A stretch of 64,000 nucleotides of DNA from positions 29,813,041 to 29,877,040 of the forward strand of contig OY735215.1 of NCBI GenBank assembly GCA_963457665.1, written 5' to 3'. Shown here in pieces: positions 36,212-48,125 of the stretch. The translations under genes were made by a program, and so were the position numbers. This DNA is from Thysanoteuthis rhombus. Its lineage: Eukaryota; Mollusca; Cephalopoda; Oegopsida; Thysanoteuthidae. The notes beneath the pieces were generated by a model. The model was not told the DNA's origin. It saw nothing but the letters and a program-made list of their open reading frames with translations, and ran no database searches. The first letter of the stretch is position 1. Each line of letters begins with the position of its first letter.

Positions 36212-37154
36212 TTCTTTTTTTTTTTTTTTTTTGCTTGTTTTAGAATAATATTATCATTATATCATTTTTTTTTCTCACTTTATTTATATCGATGTCTAGA
36301 CATTAGTTTATGAATATTACCTACTTAGGATTTCTTCTGTTATTTCCCCAATTCAGTGATTCCGTGTGACTAACTGATAGTTATAGTTTAAGGTGGGTGT
36401 CTTTGGATATTCAACATCAGAAGTACGTGGGGAGGAGGAGGAAGAAGATGTATTGCAGGAACAGTTTTTATTAGTGCAAAACACAAAATCATTTTTCTAA
36501 TAAGTACATTTAGACACTTACCAGAAATTGAATAGCAAGCCATTTTCTAAAGTAGATGGTTGTTTTGAAAAAGCTTCATTTATTTCCTAACTCATTAAAT
36601 CAGTCTCTCTGCTACCACAGCCATTAAAGAGTTATCAACTTGAATGCCTGCCTATCATTATTCATCTTGTTGCATCTCATTGTTTTTTTTTTTTTGTTTT
36701 TTGTTTTTTTTTGATAAAATCTTTTGTGTGGTATAACTGATTAAGGAAAACATTCCTCATTCTAAAGTTTTTTACCTTACTACCACAACTTCAATAGCCT
36801 CTATTTAGATTTTTTTTCTTTTTGTGCCTTCTTTGTCAGGTCTAAAACCTAATGTTTCTCTTACTATGCCTTATTTTAATCTCCTTGATAATCTTGAAAT
36901 AAGCCAGTTGCCTGAGGAAAAAAAAAACATTATTAATGCTAGTCTTTCAGTCATACAGAATAGCTATTTCTGAATTTCAAATAGTAATGTATTACTCACT
37001 CAAAACCTTGGTGAAACTCAAACTCTCATCTCTTTTGCTAGGGGAAACCTCGTTATCCATACCAGCTGCTCTGCTGCGTGAGCTACAAGAACTTATGGCT
37101 GGCAGAACGGATAATACAACTAGTGTACATAGAAAAAACAAGTATTGTGTTGAT
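36212..37154. other. AT-rich sequence beginning with a T run
   Basis: A T run at about 36213-36231 abuts the truncated end of the R2-type LINE. No gene was found in the rest. It holds a purine-rich patch near 36427-36450 and T runs near 36684-36712. Confidence 0.5.
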
Positions 37155-37290
37155 AGATCAGGGCGGGGATTGTAATTGAAAGGGTGGATTTGCCGACTGT
37201 AAAATATTTTGAGCTCAAGTCGTGCTGCAGCTGGTTCAAGATAACAAGCCTTCCCAAGGCAGAAGGGATGCAAGTTTGAGTCTCACTGAG
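37155..37290 (+). repeat. SINE-like dispersed repeat S2, copy 1
   Basis: GGATTTGCCGACTGTAAAAT, then CAGCTGGTTCAAGATAAC, then CCTTCCCAAGGCAGAAGGGA, and GCAAGTTTGAGTCTCAC, whose GTTTGAGTCTC is B-box-like. Relatives lie at 46745-46870 and 57540-57615. It is probably tRNA-derived. Confidence 0.5.
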
Positions 37291-38057
37291 AGCTTATTCT
37301 TAATCCATGCAGCTTTCTCACTGCCATAGACTGATGGTCTGAGTAGTTGCGATAAAAAGCACCTGAAAATTAGAGAAAAATTGACAGTGATTAACAATGC
37401 TTCATCTAATAAAGATAAAATTGAGATATTATTACCTGTCTTCAGTTACCCATTTGTTTTGACCAGATATGAAGGTCTTTTTGTCAACTTAACTATTTAA
37501 TCAAAAATGATTAAAACAATATTATCTATGTTTCGATTTGGATAATTTGCAATTACATTCATTTCAGGCCTTGATTGTAGCTATTGATTGTGCTTGCATG
37601 GAGTTTTTTTTTTTTTCCTCAAGATGAACATGTAGCTTCATTATTCTTGAATGCTTATTCATGTATTGCATCTTACCTGGTTATATCGAATTCGACATAG
37701 TCCTTAACCTCATTTTTTTTTGTTTTGTCTTCAATATTTTTAATCTGTTCAGGATAAGTTCCAGCAATGTGGTTTTGCCTTTGACAATATCATGCAAATA
37801 TGAGCACAAATCTCTTGTTTCCTTCAAAATTGATAATGGCTTTTTTATCAAAATTTGTATTTTGTTTTTGCTGCTGCTGTTTTCTTGGGTTGGGGGGGGG
37901 GGGTGTAGTCATTTAAAAAAAGCACCAAAAACCCTATGTATGAAACGGAGTATCAATATCTGAATTGTGATTTTGATTTTTTAAAAAACTCTGGTTAACT
38001 TATGGTTCATGTTTTGATGATCTCCCCTACTCTCTCTCATTTCTTTTGAGGAAATTT
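37291..38057. other. AT-rich sequence, no recognised feature
   Basis: Contains a T run near 37605-37616 and a G run near 37891-37903. No coding or transposon signature was seen. Confidence 0.5.
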
Positions 38058-38240
38058 TTGATACGTGTGCATTGCCATAAGCTTCCTTGTTCAACAGTCT
38101 TGGACTATTGATTGGAGCGCTTCCTTTGTCCATCCAAGAAATGGATCTATGTATCATACTGCTGCAACTGCCCATGTGTTCATTCCCTTCATCAAATTTC
38201 TGTTTAGTTTGGTTTCGAATATTTTTATACTTGAATTTAG
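38058..38240 (-). mobile_element. Second fragment of the R2/NeSL-type LINE
   Basis: Corresponds closely to 35435-35620, in the same orientation 2.5 kb downstream. The minus strand decodes as IKGMNTWAVAAV-stop-YIDPFLGWTKE, with the same stop after AVAAV as in the larger copy. That shared stop suggests both fragments descend from one already defective source or from a duplication of one insertion. Only about 180 bp of the element is present. Confidence 0.8.
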
Positions 38241-38640
38241 GAAACAAAAAAAACAATGCATAGATTACTTATTGGTGCATCAATGGATGGGAAATAACAG
38301 GGAATAAAGTCAAGCACGCCAACATGACCAAGTGTGGCAGAAAGTGGAAGCTTCAAGAAGCAGTAGCGTATTGGAAATATCAAGAGATTGTTTGAGTGTT
38401 CTGCCAAGGACAGTTGCGAATTATAACGTCAAGAGGTTGAGAAAGGCCAGTTTTGAAGCTAATTATGTCCCTTGGACTTTGAAGAGTGATCCACCTTGAT
38501 ATGTGGCATATTTAAAATAGACACATGTATATTTATTGTTTCCCTATGTCATTCGCATGGTAGCAGAATTCTGAATTGAGAAAGAATCAACTCTGCAATT
38601 CGCATAAGGTTGGTGTACAATGATTATATATCATGGAAAG
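38241..38640. other. Unassigned, slightly GC-richer sequence
   Basis: Contains the phrase GACCAAGTGTGGCAGAAAGT and short broken frames. I do not recognise it. It may be remains of another element next to the LINE fragment. Confidence 0.35.
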
Positions 38641-39190
38641 ATGACATTTGTGTCTGGGAATTATTCACAGACTACCAAAACCAAGAGGTTCAGTCGTTTA
38701 TTCAACTACTGGGCAGAAGAGAGCTTGTGGTGCAGAGGGCTTGAGAGGCAGAAGACGACCCCTGCGTGAAAACAGTACGGCTCTCTCACTAGGGGTACAG
38801 ATCCAGTGGGACCAGGCACTCTCTCTGAAGTAAAGTTATGTATCCATCATGACAATTTACCTTCATCCTGTGTACTGTGATTGATTTCTTGCTGACTCCA
38901 AGCAACCTAAATATCTGTGGCCAAGAAATGGATTTAGCCTGATGCACTGTGGAACAGAACTTTGGACCCTGAATCACATCTTCACTGGGTATCCCAAAGC
39001 ATTTGCAGGTGTTTGATATAGGTGGAGGCATGAAAATTACCAAATGGGCAGACCCACAAAGAATCAAAACCAACTGGTACCAAAAATCTGGTTTCCGTTT
39101 TGCATCGAGTTTCTTATTGAGAGATGCAAGTGGACCTGAAGAAGAGACATCTTTCCAGAAGAGATCAGTTATCTCTCTCTCTGACTAGAC
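38641..39190 (-). pseudogene. Possible transposase/integrase helix-turn-helix remnant
   Basis: The minus frame 38789-39073 includes HQAKSISWPQIFRLLGVSKK followed by SITVHRMKV. The pattern 'SW-x-x-I-x-x-LLGVS-x-x-(T/S)-(I/V)-x-R-x-M' resembles the resolvase-like helix-turn-helix found ahead of integrase-type domains in some animal elements. GC content is above background across the whole segment, and a plus-strand frame at 39003-39188 overlaps part of it. No catalytic domain is visible. A decayed host-gene exon is the alternative. Confidence 0.35.
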
Positions 39191-40811
39191 ATAGTTCTTC
39201 TATCCAGGAATAAAAAATATCTCAGTGAGCTGAACTGTCCTAGGGGGACAGGATGGACATCTCAACAACTGAAGACCTAGTATCAAGATTTTATCAAGGC
39301 TTTTTTTGAGGGATGGTATACCTCATTGAATTTATCTGCCACAGCTTCCTAGCAACATCAGTGCAACATTACTTGCAAAAGATCTGGTTAGAACCCAAAC
39401 AATTGAAGAAAGCCCCTAGGGAGAGAGCCATGGCTTTTTCCCTTTTTCCTTTTCAATGCACAAAATTAATGTTTACCTTCGGTTAGTATTTGCACAAATA
39501 ATATATTTTTACTATGAACTTGCTTTGCAGAGAGACAATTCTACTTTCAAACAAGAAGAAAACTTGCTATCACAGTCAATAATTGAAGATATGTAGCCTC
39601 AGATTTCGAAGTCTTGTAAAAAGAATTCAACTGAAGAATAAAAGTGGTCAAAATAAATTCTATTTTACATCTCTAGTGTTTTCCATTGGAAAACATCTAA
39701 AACAGAATTTTTAAAATATCTGGAGAATCTAGATGTTATTCATAAACCTGTCAAATAAGGCTCAAAAAAGCTTTTTATTTTAAAAATTTTTTTCCCCCTA
39801 AAATGAAATGAAAATATTTTTAGGAGGGGTCTAAGGGAGCACTAGTGCCAATTTTCAAGTCTGTAGACAAAACTGTATGTGCACTGGAACACACACACGC
39901 ATATAAGATTGAACCCTTTGCCATCTTTGATGGTTATAGTTGTTCAATACCCATCTCAACCATTAGTTGTGTAAATATCTCAACAGATAGTTTATGCAGG
40001 CAGATAAGCTCTGTTTTAAATAATGTTGCCTTGAGAATAAGGCCAAAAAGTTATACTTTTTTTTTTTTTCTTCCGTATGAATCTGTTATTGGAGATTTTA
40101 TAAATTTTTTTTCTTCACTGACGCCTGAACAAATGTTGAAATCTTTGTAGCTTGCTGTTGATTCTTGATGGATGATTTTATTTTTCCAACTCTATTTTCT
40201 TTCATCCTTATTAATTTCAAAGGTGTATATTTGGCACCATAAATATTGACACAAACCAACACTTATGAAGCGCCTAGTTAGTCAACTGTGAACCTCACTC
40301 TAAATAGGTGGTAGAATTGGTTTGTATCTATTGATTATTACTTTTTTTTTTTTTTTTTTTTATACAGTTTGTTTGCTAAATAATAAACTAATATTAAAAC
40401 AAGAATGAAAAAAATTATTAAAAGTTAGTTTAGTAGTGCAGCAGTGCGTCTTTCATTCAAAGAGTTATATGGAAATTTGAATAATTCTTGTTATACATTT
40501 TTTCCCCATATTTCAGTCAATCCATACTATGGTTGTCTTCAGGTATATTATCCATATGAAAGGAGAGGGTGTCTTTACCAGTGATTGAGCCATGGAAGCC
40601 ACACCATTCTGAATCGGTCTTGATGTAACCTGATAACCAATTAGAGACCTTCTGATCTTACTGTACATGCATAAGTACTCTTGTGAGGTTATTCAGTCAG
40701 CAGTGAGATGCCATCGAGTGAACTTGTGTACTGTGTTACATTACATTCACAATGATTGAGTTTACCTATTCCTCATCTGGTGTAGGGTTTATTGGTAAAA
40801 CATTGAATCAT
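39191..40811. other. AT-rich sequence, no recognised feature
   Basis: T runs lie near 40059-40070 and 40343-40360. The 101-codon frame at 39845-40150 (+) has no domain features, although its first half is less biased than most. Confidence 0.5.
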
Positions 40812-40905
40812 CCAGGTCCAGATCTTCTCTGACTCCTGGCTTTTCACCATTGCAAGAGCCAGGTCCAGATCTTCTCTGACTTCTGGCTTTTCACTTTTGC
40901 AAGAG
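40812..40905. repeat. 47-bp tandem duplication
   Basis: CCAGGTCCAGATCTTCTCTG and the following 27 bases at 40812-40858 recur at 40859-40905 with only a few changes, for example CTCCTGG versus CTTCTGG and ACCATT versus ACTTTT. This is a recent local duplication. Confidence 0.9.
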
Positions 40906-41711
40906 ATTATGGAGAATGTGACAAGGCAGCTGATGGTGATCCTGAAAGGGAACTTAGCAGACTGTTCTGAAAATTAAAGGGACATTTCATAAGCATGCAA
41001 GGTCCCAAAGGGAGTACTTTGAAGGGGACTAAAGTGATATTGTCATGATCAGGGTTTTTTTTTGGTTTTTTTGTTAATATCAAATGGCTGGATACTTTCA
41101 AGACAGACCACATATATTATATTTCATGACTATAAAACCTTTCACGCTCTTTTGAATTGTTATTCTTGCTTTTGATTATCAAAAGAAAAAAAACTTACAG
41201 AATAGTAACCTAATTCCCAAATGACTAGTGTTTCAGCATTCAGCTCTTCACCTTATCCTATTTCAAGAAATCGATGAGACTTCTTTTGATTGCTGCTCTT
41301 GAAAATTAAGACGCCTTTTGCTATCGCAGAAACTGTTTGTATAGATTAAATATAATTCACCACAATCTGTACGCAGTTCGAAAAATTATATTCTTGTTTA
41401 CATCTTTGTTCACAAGTTTTGTGACTGCAATTGCGAATTCCTTGCTACATTAGTTAGAATCTGTTATATATTTCAAAACTAGCATAATATCCATAAAAAA
41501 TGAGTGGATTATTATCATATTGATTGCCTCTTCAAAATATCTGTACTCTCTACCTAGAATGAAAATGTTGCTCCCTGGCCTGGCTTACTCCATGGTATCT
41601 ATGTGCTCTATTTAGGGTCTAAGTGGCACTTCTGCTTTGGATCAGAGTGTCGTATCTGCATGATTACAAAGTGTTATAAAAAATATATACATGGATACAC
41701 ATTGTATTTCA
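40906..41711. other. AT-rich sequence, no recognised feature
   Basis: Nothing supportable on either strand. The frame at 40907-41113 (-) has no domain signature. Confidence 0.5.
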
Positions 41712-42004
41712 TACAGAGTGTCCCAAAAGTAATTCTCAATTCATCCCAACAATAAAGGAAGTAACTATTTACCCTAATATTTAGCTAGCCAGTACAATAA
41801 AAATAACTAATAAATTTGAAGACTTGCTAATTGGACAAGAATATTTTTTTCCCATTTCACTTGTAGCTTGCTTATTTGATTAATTCGCTAGAGTCTTCAA
41901 TTTTACTAATGATTTTTGCGTACTGAACATTTCATTAAATAATTACTTCCCTTAGAATTGGTATTAATGTTGGTACAAATCACGTTACTTGTGGAACGAA
42001 TGTA
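41712..42004. mobile_element. Foldback MITE with mariner-like ends
   Basis: An almost fully inverted-repeat element of 293 bp. The left end is TACAGAGTGTCCCAAAAGTA, and the reverse complement of the right end is TACATTCGTTCCACAAGTAA. Farther in, the arms pair along AAGGAAGTAACTATTT/AAATAATTACTTCCCTT, TATTTAGCTAGCCAGTAC/GTACTGAACATTTCATTAAA and TTTGAAGACT/AGTCTTCAATTT. The unpaired centre is only some tens of bases (about 41845-41885). The CAGAGTGTCCCAAAAGT end and the TA at each boundary fit Tc1/mariner-type insertion. There is no coding capacity. Confidence 0.8.
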
Positions 42005-44834
42005 TATGGAGAGGAAATGTACACGAGATGGCAAAGCATGTTAATAATTTGTCTGACCAGTATGTCAAAAATAGCTTTGGCATTTTCTAAAATATTGGGT
42101 GACAGTGTGAAAGTATTCTTTGTTTGTTATCTTATATTGCATCATCTTTATCCTTATATGAGGCTTTCAATGCATATGCCTGTGTTATTGTGCACGTGCA
42201 CCCGTCTTGGGAAAGTGATGTTTCAAATACTTCTAGGAGTCAAACACATCACATCGGGACAGGGGAGGGGTTGTCCAAAATATAAAATCAGAATTCATGG
42301 CTAATTGCTTTTTAAAAATCATTTATAGTTGACCAGTATGCAAAATGTTACTTATAGTAATCTTTGAGGTAACATTAAATTACCAAATTATTTAAATTTA
42401 TGTACTTCTTATAGTTGGAGAGTTGGGTTTTTTTTTTCGAAAATTGATCCTTAGGTAGCATAGCCTTAGGTCTGTTGTTCCAATCAGTGAGTTCTCTGTT
42501 ATCAATTTTGCTTGCTAAATTTTAATGTCTTATTCAGAAAATTTTGGTTTTTGAATTATCATTGAATGAGCTCATCAGAGATTTTGACATGGGGCATGGG
42601 CATATCATCCCAGAAATGTAAGGAAAAATTAATTGCTGAATGTTTATTCACTCTCAAATCATCTTTCTCTATAAAAATCTGAGCAATGATTACTCAATTA
42701 CTCTCAAATCATTGTATAAACATACTGACACAGGACACAGCTTTAGATGAACTGTTTGTAAAATGATTATTTACTAGTAATAGCTAAATCTAATAAGTCT
42801 TGTCTGTTAATCAAATATTGATTACCTACAAGCATGTTTCTCAGACTTATCTCTATCAGTCATGTCTTCAAATTGTCTGATGTATAAAACCTTGCATACT
42901 TGATTAAAGATCAAAAGTAGTTTGGCACCATTGAGAATCATGACATGATACAATTTTCATTCATTCTAAAAATAAATTAAACTGATCTAATACAGGTAAG
43001 TTTATGGTTATATCACCTGCATTTTATGTATTCACTTTCATCTTTCCCCAAAAAAATTATACATGAATATTGTATATGTTTAAAGTATTTGACTTCTTTG
43101 AATAAAAGATATTTTGACACGATTTTTTTGTGTGTGAGAATTCAATAGTTCAACATGGACAGTGAGGCATTTACAAGTACTAAGCTTATATAAATGTTTT
43201 GAAATCAGATTTTACTCATCTATGGCATGTTTTAACAAGCATTAATAACCTGTAACTCCCAATTAAGTCTACTTACTACCCTATATACATAATTCTTATT
43301 TCATTTTATTTGTAATTAATTTTTTCATATTGTCCTTGTTTTTTGTTGTTTTTTTTTTTTGTTTTTTTTTTTTTTTTTTTCATGAACCTATCAAGGGTTT
43401 ATGATTTTTGTAAGGTTTTTAATTTTACGGAGTTTTCTGATTCAATTTCCAGTATTGAACTGGTCCAATAAATATGTTCTTTTGTACGAGAAGCAATTAG
43501 AATTATAATTTATTTTTTATTACTCCTGGCTAAGATCAAAATGTAAAGCTGTTCTTATGCTCATCAATCTCATTCAAGCATATTCAAGCATTGTGAAATG
43601 GTATGAAGAGCTGATAATTTTTTGCTCCCATTCTCTGTGGGACCATAATCTCCACTTTATCTTGTTGTTCTTTCCTCTCCACTCATTTTTTTTCAAATCT
43701 CTGAACCATAGCATAGTTCAGTTGGTCACCTAAGTGTCTATCAAAAATTTTGTAGTGGAAGGACCCATGAGTAATCTTTCTTCATTCTTATAAATTCAAA
43801 TGGATGGCATTTAAGTTTTATTGTTGAATCTCTATTTATCAAAGATAATTTTACTTTACTTATGTCATTGTTTTCTTGATCTGAAATGCTGTACATGCAT
43901 ACATAATCACATTCCACTTTCTTGGGTTTGATAGTTGATACTTTCTCTGCTAGCCCAAGAGACCTCTTTATGTGCCACACCACTCTTTTAGATTAGCCAT
44001 ATATTCCAGGATGTTTCCTAATTTTTAGGACATGTATCTACTGTCTCTCAACAGATTGTTACTTAGTGATGAAATAAAACTAAGATAAATACAATCCGTC
44101 TAGAAGAATTTCAACATTGATCTAATTTTTAATCTATTAAACTGCAGCCATTTTTTAACCAGCATAAAAGGCTACATTATTGAATATTACTTATTCATTG
44201 ACGATTTAACAAAATTGTTTACTACTGGCTTTTTTGCCATGGTTCCAAATCGGAGCTATCCTTCATATGAAGTAATTATGATAATGAAGCTCGCTTACTC
44301 AGTAACAAGAATTAAATTCTAACCTACTATCCAATGTTCAGTTGCCCGAGACAAATTTTTTACATTGTTGATATTTATACCACCTAGGTTATCAAACATT
44401 TTTTTACAAGACTAACCACTTTGGAAGTAGGGGGACATTTTATTCTTGTTTGAAGTCAAGGGTTTTCCTTCTAGGTGAGTTATGGTTATGAACTCCATCT
44501 ATTCAGAACCATAGATTATATGACCTCCTGTCCATTGCACTGACCACTGAGCTATTACATGGACAATCATAAGTAAGTAAAGATTTCTAATGTTTGGTAC
44601 TCATGGTATATTACAAGTGAAATAAAAATTGATATTTGGTTTTATTTTCCAGTTTGATGTCAGAATTTAACTTCTCTTAGTTCTTTTATAAATAAATCAA
44701 GATTATTATAACTTGGCAAAATTCAACTTGCACACTAGAACTATATTAAATGTCTTCATCATATTATAAAACATTTTTCTCGATATATTTTCACTTGACA
44801 CTCACTGCTACTCTAGGAATAATGAAATTTTAAC
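42005..44834. other. AT-rich noncoding stretch
   Basis: No recognised gene. The plus frame 42017-42304 begins at the foldback element edge and lacks known motifs. T runs lie near 43349-43380. A tRNA-like phrase near 44500-44560 is too degraded to call. Confidence 0.5.
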
Positions 44835-45024
44835 ATACTAAATTATAAGACAAAGGGTTTACAAAGGTATTTGGAGGACTACCACTCACTGCAACTCATC
44901 CAAACCTCATAATGGTCCATATTGGACTTCAGTAAACAGTCCCTTGTCATAACACCAGCACATTGGAATATTTGCATAGTTTTTAATATATTTTTAAGTT
45001 GAATGTCTCTTATATTCCAGCATA
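44835..45024 (+). mobile_element. TIR MITE family M1, copy C
   Basis: The left end ATACTAAATTATAAGACAAA is decayed. The right end TGTCTCTTATATTCCAGCATA is close to the family end. Internal landmarks are GTATTTGGAGGACTACCACT, CACTGCAACTC, GTCATAACACCAGCACATTG and TTTGCATAGTTTTTAATAT. Confidence 0.8.
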
Positions 45025-45851
45025 TAAGGTTATTCAGTTTAATTTCTGTAAAAGGAAAACTTCATACTTTGGTCGAGGTTTAAACTTGGGTAGATTTAAT
45101 GCTCTTGTTTTTAGATACACTGAAAATGTATGTGGCTCTAACAAATGATTTAAGGGAAAATAGTTATCCTCATCATTTTGTGCTTAAAAAGTTATGGAAA
45201 TAACGTTGTTTTACTTTATTTATATATATTTTATTCCATTTAAATTCCTTTTGTAACAAAAGAAATAATCTTTGCAAATTTTTGAATGTGCTCTTTCCAG
45301 TAGGAAAAGAATGAAGCTTGTGGTTTAAGAATGAAATACGATTGGACTTTCTTTTTTCAAGTACACGTGCCAACTGATTCTAGGAAAGTTTTGTCTCATA
45401 GCTGAATTAAAAACCAAAAGATCTATATGAAACTAAAATTGCTTTAGGCTGACTAGTGATTAACAAAGGAAACATGCTGGCTAAAAAACAAGTAAGTAAC
45501 TGCAGATTAAAGAAAAGAGACCTGTTTTAGACTTAGATGTTTGAAAGCCTTATCTTGCTTACACTTTCTATTAAAAAAAATAGGATGTATAGTTTTACAA
45601 TATAATATGTTCTTAATCACAATATCATATATTCTGTAATAATTTTTTGTTTTTCTTTCAAATCATGGTAAAGAGAGTATGTCTTTGTATACTCTTGAAA
45701 ATCCTTTGTTCTCTTAATAAGTTAGCATTGATTAGGAATTTTGTACTTAATAACAGATTGCGGCACACTTCTTATTTTAGAGCCAAATACTTCAATAATA
45801 AATTTCTTTATTGATTGGCAATTGGAGAATTAGGAACAAAGCTGTTTAGAG
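45025..45851. other. AT-rich sequence, no recognised feature
   Basis: No coding or transposon signature. The frame at 45173-45373 (-) is Lys-rich without a domain. Confidence 0.5.
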
Positions 45852-46256
45852 CAGTGTTTCCCCAACTTTTTTTGGTTACAACAGAGAATAGACTTTTTTT
45901 GGCTGAGGATGTTTTTTGAATTTTATGCAATGAATTTTACTAAATTTTACTTTATCCTAATAATCAGGTACAAGTATCAGACATGAACAGACTGAAATAC
46001 ATCAAAGTTTCATACGTTTATTAATGCTTCATTACTCGGTATTATTTTCCTGTTTCAGAGCCTCAATGACGTATCATATTCCAAAATTGTGTTGTAAATA
46101 TATTTTCAATATTTTTAACATTCTCAAACATTTTTCATTCATATTTCTTAGCATTCTTTCATTTTCTTATCATTATTCATCTTATTTATTATTTCTCCCC
46201 TCCTCCACCTCCTGTATCTCTTATTGGGGTCAAGACGATTGGTTTGGGAACCCCTG
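45852..46256. mobile_element. hAT-like MITE, ~405 bp
   Basis: Begins CAGTGTTTCCCCAAC and ends GTTTGGGAACCCCTG. The reverse complement of the right end, CAGGGGTTCCCAAAC, pairs with the left end apart from a few positions. CAG-GTTCCCAA-C type termini are typical of hAT-superfamily non-autonomous elements. The interior is AT-rich with short broken frames and no transposase. Flanking bases GTTTAGAG and TTTTAGGG agree at 6 of 8 only if the right boundary shifts by one base, so a target duplication is not proven. Confidence 0.7.
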
Positions 46257-46744
46257 ATTTTAGGGGAAAGCATTTTGCTTCAAGTCAGATTTTTTTTTCT
46301 CTTCTATTTTTGGTTACAAATCAGTAAGATTTGTATCAAACAATATGATGATTGGGTTCATGAAATACCCTAGGGCATTATTTTTCTTTTTTTTTTTCCC
46401 TCCAGTTTCTGGTTACCTTTTGGCATAGTAAAGGCTCATGATAAATCTGAATTTTTTATTTTCTTCATTTAGAATATATAAAAAAAATTTTGTATTTTAT
46501 GACTATTAACATGAGTTTCTGTGCCATCCAGCTAATATGAAAGAACTTGCACAATGATTGAAGATTGAATTCTCTGAATCTAATGCCAGTGTATGAAAAA
46601 TATGAAAAAGGGTTCAATAATCTTTAATAAGATATATTCTTGATAAAACTGTCAAATCAGCAAATATTTTTAGGTTATACGTCTATTTGCATGAATGTTT
46701 TATGAGTATGCTCAATCAACTACCTACAAAATTAATGTAGATAC
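46257..46744. other. AT-rich sequence, no recognised feature
   Basis: T runs lie near 46381-46397. No gene or repeat family was recognised. Confidence 0.5.
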
Positions 46745-46870
46745 TGATAGGCAGACGAATAGGTGTCTAAGATTTGATCTTCTGCCAACTGTAAGAGTTG
46801 TGCTATCTTGAGGTAAATGAGATGTGAGTTTGAGATTCACTTAGTTTTTCTTATATTTCCAATCTGCACT
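46745..46870 (+). repeat. SINE-like dispersed repeat S2, copy 2
   Basis: TTCTGCCAACTGTAAGAGTT, then GTGAGTTTGAGATTCACTTAG, parallel the copy at 37155-37290 but lack the CCTTCCCAAGGCAGA segment. GAGTTTGAGATTC is B-box-like. Confidence 0.45.
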
Positions 46871-47387
46871 GTAGACAGACTGCAATAAAAAGTTACTAAC
46901 AAAATTTTAAGATGAAAGAAAAAAAACTAGTCAAAAATTAATGGTTAACCACTGAGCTGCATATACAAGTGCCATGTTAATACTTAGTTTATTGGCTGTC
47001 TTCAGTGGCTGGAGCCATAAACCTTGAGTTATTTCCTCTGTTTCTTACCTGCAGTTGCCTAGCTACTTGTCTTGTCAGTACTGAGTGGCCAAGGAATTTG
47101 ATAACTTTTGTCCCAAGCTTTTCCCTCCATGTCTCCAGATCGTCAATTACTTCTGGCCAGCTCTAGATGTTAGATTCAAATCAACATTTACTTCTGCCTC
47201 TAATCAATAGAGAGAAGGAAAGCATCCAACGAGGGGATAAAATGATAATGTATACTCTCAAGTTTTGATAATGTATATTCTCAAGTTTCTCAGATATTGA
47301 TTGATTTTCTTTTTTCAACTTTTCCACTCCAGCTAGTTTGTACTTTTCACTGTCAGCTCAAACAATAATATTAGTCCAACAACATTG
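46871..47387. other. Unassigned sequence with a 23-bp tandem duplication
   Basis: GATAATGTATACTCTCAAG at 47244-47266 is repeated at 47267-47289 with one C/T change. The rest (46980-47170) is a little GC-richer but holds nothing I recognise. Confidence 0.5.
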
Positions 47388-47575
47388 TGGAGATGCAGAG
47401 TGGTGTAACAGTTACTGGCATGGAAAACAGAATCGGCAAACCAAATTCAAGTTTCAACTAAGGCTGCTTATGTTCACTTTGCATTAATGCCCTTAGGAAA
47501 GGCATGAATCCACTTCTCTCCTACCATGGGTTAATAGAGCTTTTTAGCCCTGTAAGACAGTCCATCCAAGAAAAG
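47388..47575 (+). mobile_element. tRNA-derived SINE-like repeat, copy 3
   Basis: The best-preserved of four related copies. The head is AGAGTGGTGTAACAGTTACTG (A-box-like), with CAAATTCAAGTTTCAACTA (B-box-like) about 50 bases on. The body block AATGCCCTTAGGAAAGGCAT, then GAATCCACTTCTCTCC, follows, and the tail is TTTAGCCCTGTAAGACAGTCC. The short frame at 47614-47796 just downstream is a separate GC-richer patch of unknown origin. Confidence 0.6.
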
Positions 47576-48009
47576 ATTACTCATATATTTAAAAAAAAAA
47601 CAAAAACTGTAGCTTGGCAGTTGCAATAGCTGGCCTAGGGTCAATCGGAGGGTCAGGTATGGGTTTAGCAACTCCAGCCCGTAAAAACTTATTCGCTACT
47701 GAAGCTGCAACAGAGTGGTTGTGGCCCCATGCTCCACAAAGAGTCTATAAGGATAAACAAAACAAAAATGGTGTAGGTAGTCTGGTTTCAATATAAGATC
47801 TACCTTGGCAATAAAAGTATTTGCCTAGTTATTAACTGTTAATTGAATTGTTACAGTTTTTCCCAATTCAAACTTGACTACTGGTAGGATGTGTTTTAGC
47901 TTTGAATTCAATTTTCTTTTTTGTTAGATTTAGTACTGAACTTCACAAACTCATCCTTTGAAATACAGTTTAAAATGTCAGTTAATTTTCTGCTTTGAGA
48001 AAAATTTGA
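47576..48009. other. Unassigned sequence after the SINE
   Basis: Contains an A run near 47590-47600, which could be the SINE tail, and a GC-richer patch at 47610-47750 that reads openly for 60 codons but is unrecognised. Confidence 0.4.
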
Positions 48010-48125
48010 ATTTTGTGCTAATGCTCTTTGGAGAGGCATGAATCCACCTCTCTGAATTTTACATCAGGTCAGGGATTACTCTATACTGCTGATACAACAT
48101 AGTTCAGTCCAGCCTGTTAAATGTT
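48010..48125 (+). mobile_element. tRNA-derived SINE-like repeat, copy 4 (partial)
   Basis: TTTGTGCTAATGCTCTTTGG, then AGAGGCATGAATCCACCTCT, matches the body of the copy at 47.4 kb. The following TACTGCTGATACAACATAGT, then CAGTCCAGCCTGTTA, also resembles 60818-60880. Confidence 0.5.
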
